Positions 32,894-34,511 of a stretch of DNA of 34,511 nt are shown piece after piece. The notes beneath the pieces were generated by a model, which was given only the letters and a program-made list of their open reading frames with translations, made no database searches and had not been told where the DNA came from. The stretch comes from Bacteroidota bacterium (GTDB lineage Bacteria; Bacteroidota; Ignavibacteria; Ignavibacteriales; Melioribacteraceae): assembly GCA_021812705.1 (NCBI GenBank), contig JAKAMT010000014.1, positions 1 through 34,511 on the forward strand, read 5' to 3'. A program made the translations under genes and the position numbers. How positions within the stretch are numbered: the first letter of the stretch is position 1; every line of letters starts with the position of its first letter.

Positions 32894-34222
32894 ATGAATC
32901 TTGCGGTAATTGGCACAGGTTATGTCGGGTTGGTAAGCGGCACCTGCTTTGCAGAGATGGGAAACAAAGTTATCTGCGTGGATAACGATTCTAAAAAATT
33001 AAAAATGCTGAATGAAAAAATAATTCCTATCTACGAACCGGGTCTGGAAGTCCTTTTCAAAAGAAATATTGAAAGCGGAAGAATCTCATTTACCGGTGAT
33101 CTCAAGGAGGCAATTGTTAAATCCGAAATGATTTTTCTCTGCCTGCCTACGCCGCAGGATGAAGACGGTTCGGCAGATTTGAAATACGTCTATGGCGTCG
33201 CCAAGGAGATTGCAAAAATTTTAAAAGATGCCGGTAATAAGGAATCTAAAATCATTGTCAATAAAAGCACTGTTCCTGTAGGAACATCCGGTAATCTGGT
33301 CGCAATATTTGAAGAAGCAGGAGTGAAAAATGTTGAAGTGGTCTCCAATCCCGAATTTTTAAGGGAGGGATTTGCGGTGGATGATTTCATGAAACCGGAC
33401 AGAATAATTGTGGGCGCGAGGACCAACGAAGTATTCAAGAAAATGCACGCTCTGTACGAACCGTTTGTACGCCAGGGAAATCCGATAATCGAAATGGATC
33501 CGGAAAGCTCCGAAGTTACAAAGTACGCGGCAAATTCATATCTGGCGATGCGAATAACTTATATGAATGAACTTGCCAACTTCTGCGAATCCGTGGGCGC
33601 CAATGTCGATCTTGTTCGAAAAGGAATAGGCGCGGATACAAGAATCGGAAAAAGATTTTTATTCCCCGGCATCGGCTACGGCGGTTCCTGCTTTCCAAAA
33701 GATGTGAACGCACTTATTAAAACATCAGACGAGCATAAATCGCCGATGAATATTCTAAAGGCGGTCGATCGGGTAAATAGAGATCAAAAATTGGTTTTAG
33801 TTAAGAAGATTATAAATCATTTTGGCGAAAATCTTAAAGGAAAGAAGTTCGGAGTATGGGGATTGGCTTTCAAACCTAACACTGATGATATGCGGGAGGC
33901 ACCTGCCGTGGTTATAATCAATGAATTGATCCGGCTCGGCGCTTCGGTGTCTGCTTATGATCCGGCTGCGATGGAGAATGCCCGATATTATTTCGGAAAT
34001 TCAATAGAATATTCCGGAAGTCAGTATCAGGTCCTTAAAAATGCCGATGCTTTGCTCACGCTTACGGAATGGAATGAATTCCGTAACCCGGATTTTGATA
34101 AATTAAAATCGGAATTGAAAAATCCTGTCATCTTCGACGGAAGAAATATCTACGATCCGGTGAAGATGAATGAATTGGGATTTGTTTATTTCAGTATCGG
34201 AAGAAAACCAGTGCCGAGATAA
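32894..34222 (+). CDS. ugd: UDP-glucose 6-dehydrogenase
   Basis: This enzyme oxidises UDP-glucose to UDP-glucuronate with NAD. The 442 residues match the bacterial family. Visible are the NAD-binding 'VIGTGYVGLVSG' at the N terminus, 'STVPVGTS', 'NPEFLREGFAVDDFMKPDRI' and the catalytic cysteine in 'GYGGSCFPKD' (C266). The C-terminal part 'VWGLAFKPNTDDMREAPA' and the final Rossmann domain are complete. AGGGG precedes the ATG, 14 bp after rfbC. A terminator follows, so galE-rfbC-ugd is probably one operon for polysaccharide precursors. Confidence 0.96.
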   Translation: MNLAVIGTGYVGLVSGTCFAEMGNKVICVDNDSKKLKMLNEKIIPIYEPGLEVLFKRNIESGRISFTGDLKEAIVKSEMIFLCLPTPQDEDGSADLKYVYGVAKEIAKILKDAGNKESKIIVNKSTVPVGTSGNLVAIFEEAGVKNVEVVSNPEFLREGFAVDDFMKPDRIIVGARTNEVFKKMHALYEPFVRQGNPIIEMDPESSEVTKYAANSYLAMRITYMNELANFCESVGANVDLVRKGIGADTRIGKRFLFPGIGYGGSCFPKDVNALIKTSDEHKSPMNILKAVDRVNRDQKLVLVKKIINHFGENLKGKKFGVWGLAFKPNTDDMREAPAVVIINELIRLGASVSAYDPAAMENARYYFGNSIEYSGSQYQVLKNADALLTLTEWNEFRNPDFDKLKSELKNPVIFDGRNIYDPVKMNELGFVYFSIGRKPVPR

Positions 34223-34248
34223 TTATAAATTGTAGGGGAGTATTGATA

Positions 34249-34276
34249 ATGTCCGGCCGAGACCGGACATTTTTTT
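34249..34276 (+). terminator. Rho-independent terminator after ugd
   Basis: The 8-bp stem ATGTCCGG / CCGGACAT (34249-34256 and 34263-34270) with a 6-nt loop is followed by a run of T to 34276. It separates ugd from the convergent glycosyltransferase gene. Confidence 0.9.
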
Positions 34277-34511
34277 AAGAGTTCAGAATTTTTTCATAAT
34301 AAGAAACATACTTGGGCACAATCAGGTTCTTATCGAAATTGTTTACGGCGCGTTCGCGTGAATTTTTAGAGAAGGAATCATATCTTTTTTTATTTGTCAG
34401 AAGTTCCACTGTGTATTTTGCCATTCTGTCAATGTCGCCTATCTCTGCAATGTATCCTGTTTCATTATGAATAACCAATTCCGGCAGCCCTCCTACCGAC
34501 GAACTTACAAC
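34275..34511 (-). CDS. GT4-family glycosyltransferase, 3' part only (BshA-like)
   Basis: Only the last 78 codons are inside the window; the frame is open to the window edge, so the gene starts outside it. The visible sequence 'VVSSSVGGLPELVIHNETGY' is the nucleotide-sugar site of GT4 glycosyltransferases, and the ending with 'RERAVNNF' and 'LIVPKYVSYYEKIL' closely resembles BshA, which makes N-acetylglucosaminyl-malate for bacillithiol. BshA is a reasonable but unproven name; a polysaccharide GT4 enzyme beside ugd/galE is the alternative. Confidence 0.8.
   Translation of the reverse strand, partial: VVSSSVGGLPELVIHNETGYIAEIGDIDRMAKYTVELLTNKKRYDSFSKNSRERAVNNFDKNLIVPKYVSYYEKILNS

Noticed and set aside
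1-34511. Mobile elements, integrases, CRISPR arrays, toxin-antitoxin pairs, rRNA and tRNA genes
   Set aside because: No transposase, recombinase, regularly spaced repeats or recognisable structural RNA was seen on either strand.

Overview
This is about 34.5 kb of a gene-dense bacterial chromosome of moderate to low GC. The genes suggest a Gram-negative member of the Bacteroidota/Chlorobiota side of the tree, most likely Ignavibacteria-like. The supporting content is OmpP1/FadL, Lnt, a DUF6249 protein beside an ECF sigma factor, a probable bacillithiol-type glycosyltransferase and a large multihaem cytochrome. This assignment is inference from gene content, not from a marker tree. I saw no rRNA, tRNA, CRISPR array, insertion sequence or prophage, and no gap without a gene longer than 300 bases.

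Bases 1-7,400 hold housekeeping and small-family genes: the 3' part of a UPF0210/PFL-family gene, a LemA/TPM-domain pair, a DUF309 protein, a two-cluster ferredoxin, a secreted endonuclease/exonuclease/phosphatase protein, an overlapping MBL hydrolase/Rieske pair, queG and trxB. Bases 7,400-9,080 form an ECF sigma/anti-sigma module facing a DUF6249 membrane protein. The two divergent promoters look alike (TGTAACC, 15 nt, CNGTC). Bases 9,220-15,110 are a tightly overlapped run: era, an EamA transporter, acylphosphatase, ispF, a DedA protein, lnt and threonine aldolase. A hotdog thioesterase, a membrane acyltransferase and a stand-alone DEDDy exonuclease follow.

The most distinctive part is 17,700-29,300. 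It carries mobA, a membrane-anchored cytochrome with 12 predicted haems, a MerR regulator with a cysteine-rich tail, and a three-subunit molybdoenzyme of the polysulfide/thiosulfate reductase type (Tat-exported catalytic subunit, four-cluster ferredoxin, NrfD/PsrC membrane subunit). These are followed by two half-size YeeE/YedE permeases, a membrane-anchored rhodanese-like protein without the catalytic cysteine, a DUF302-like secreted protein and a FadL-type porin. I read it as a respiratory sulfur-compound locus: mobA finishes the molybdenum cofactor, PsrABC links quinol to a sulfur substrate, the cytochrome supplies or accepts periplasmic electrons, YeeE proteins move the sulfur species, and the MerR protein may sense redox or sulfur state. 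The substrate and the direction of electron flow cannot be told from sequence.

Bases 29,300-31,200 (minus strand) hold a three-gene unit of unknown role: a cysteine-less AhpD-like protein, a polytopic membrane protein and a THEP1-like NTPase. Bases 31,350-34,220 carry sugar-nucleotide genes (galE, rfbC, ugd). The window ends in the 3' part of a minus-strand GT4 glycosyltransferase resembling BshA.
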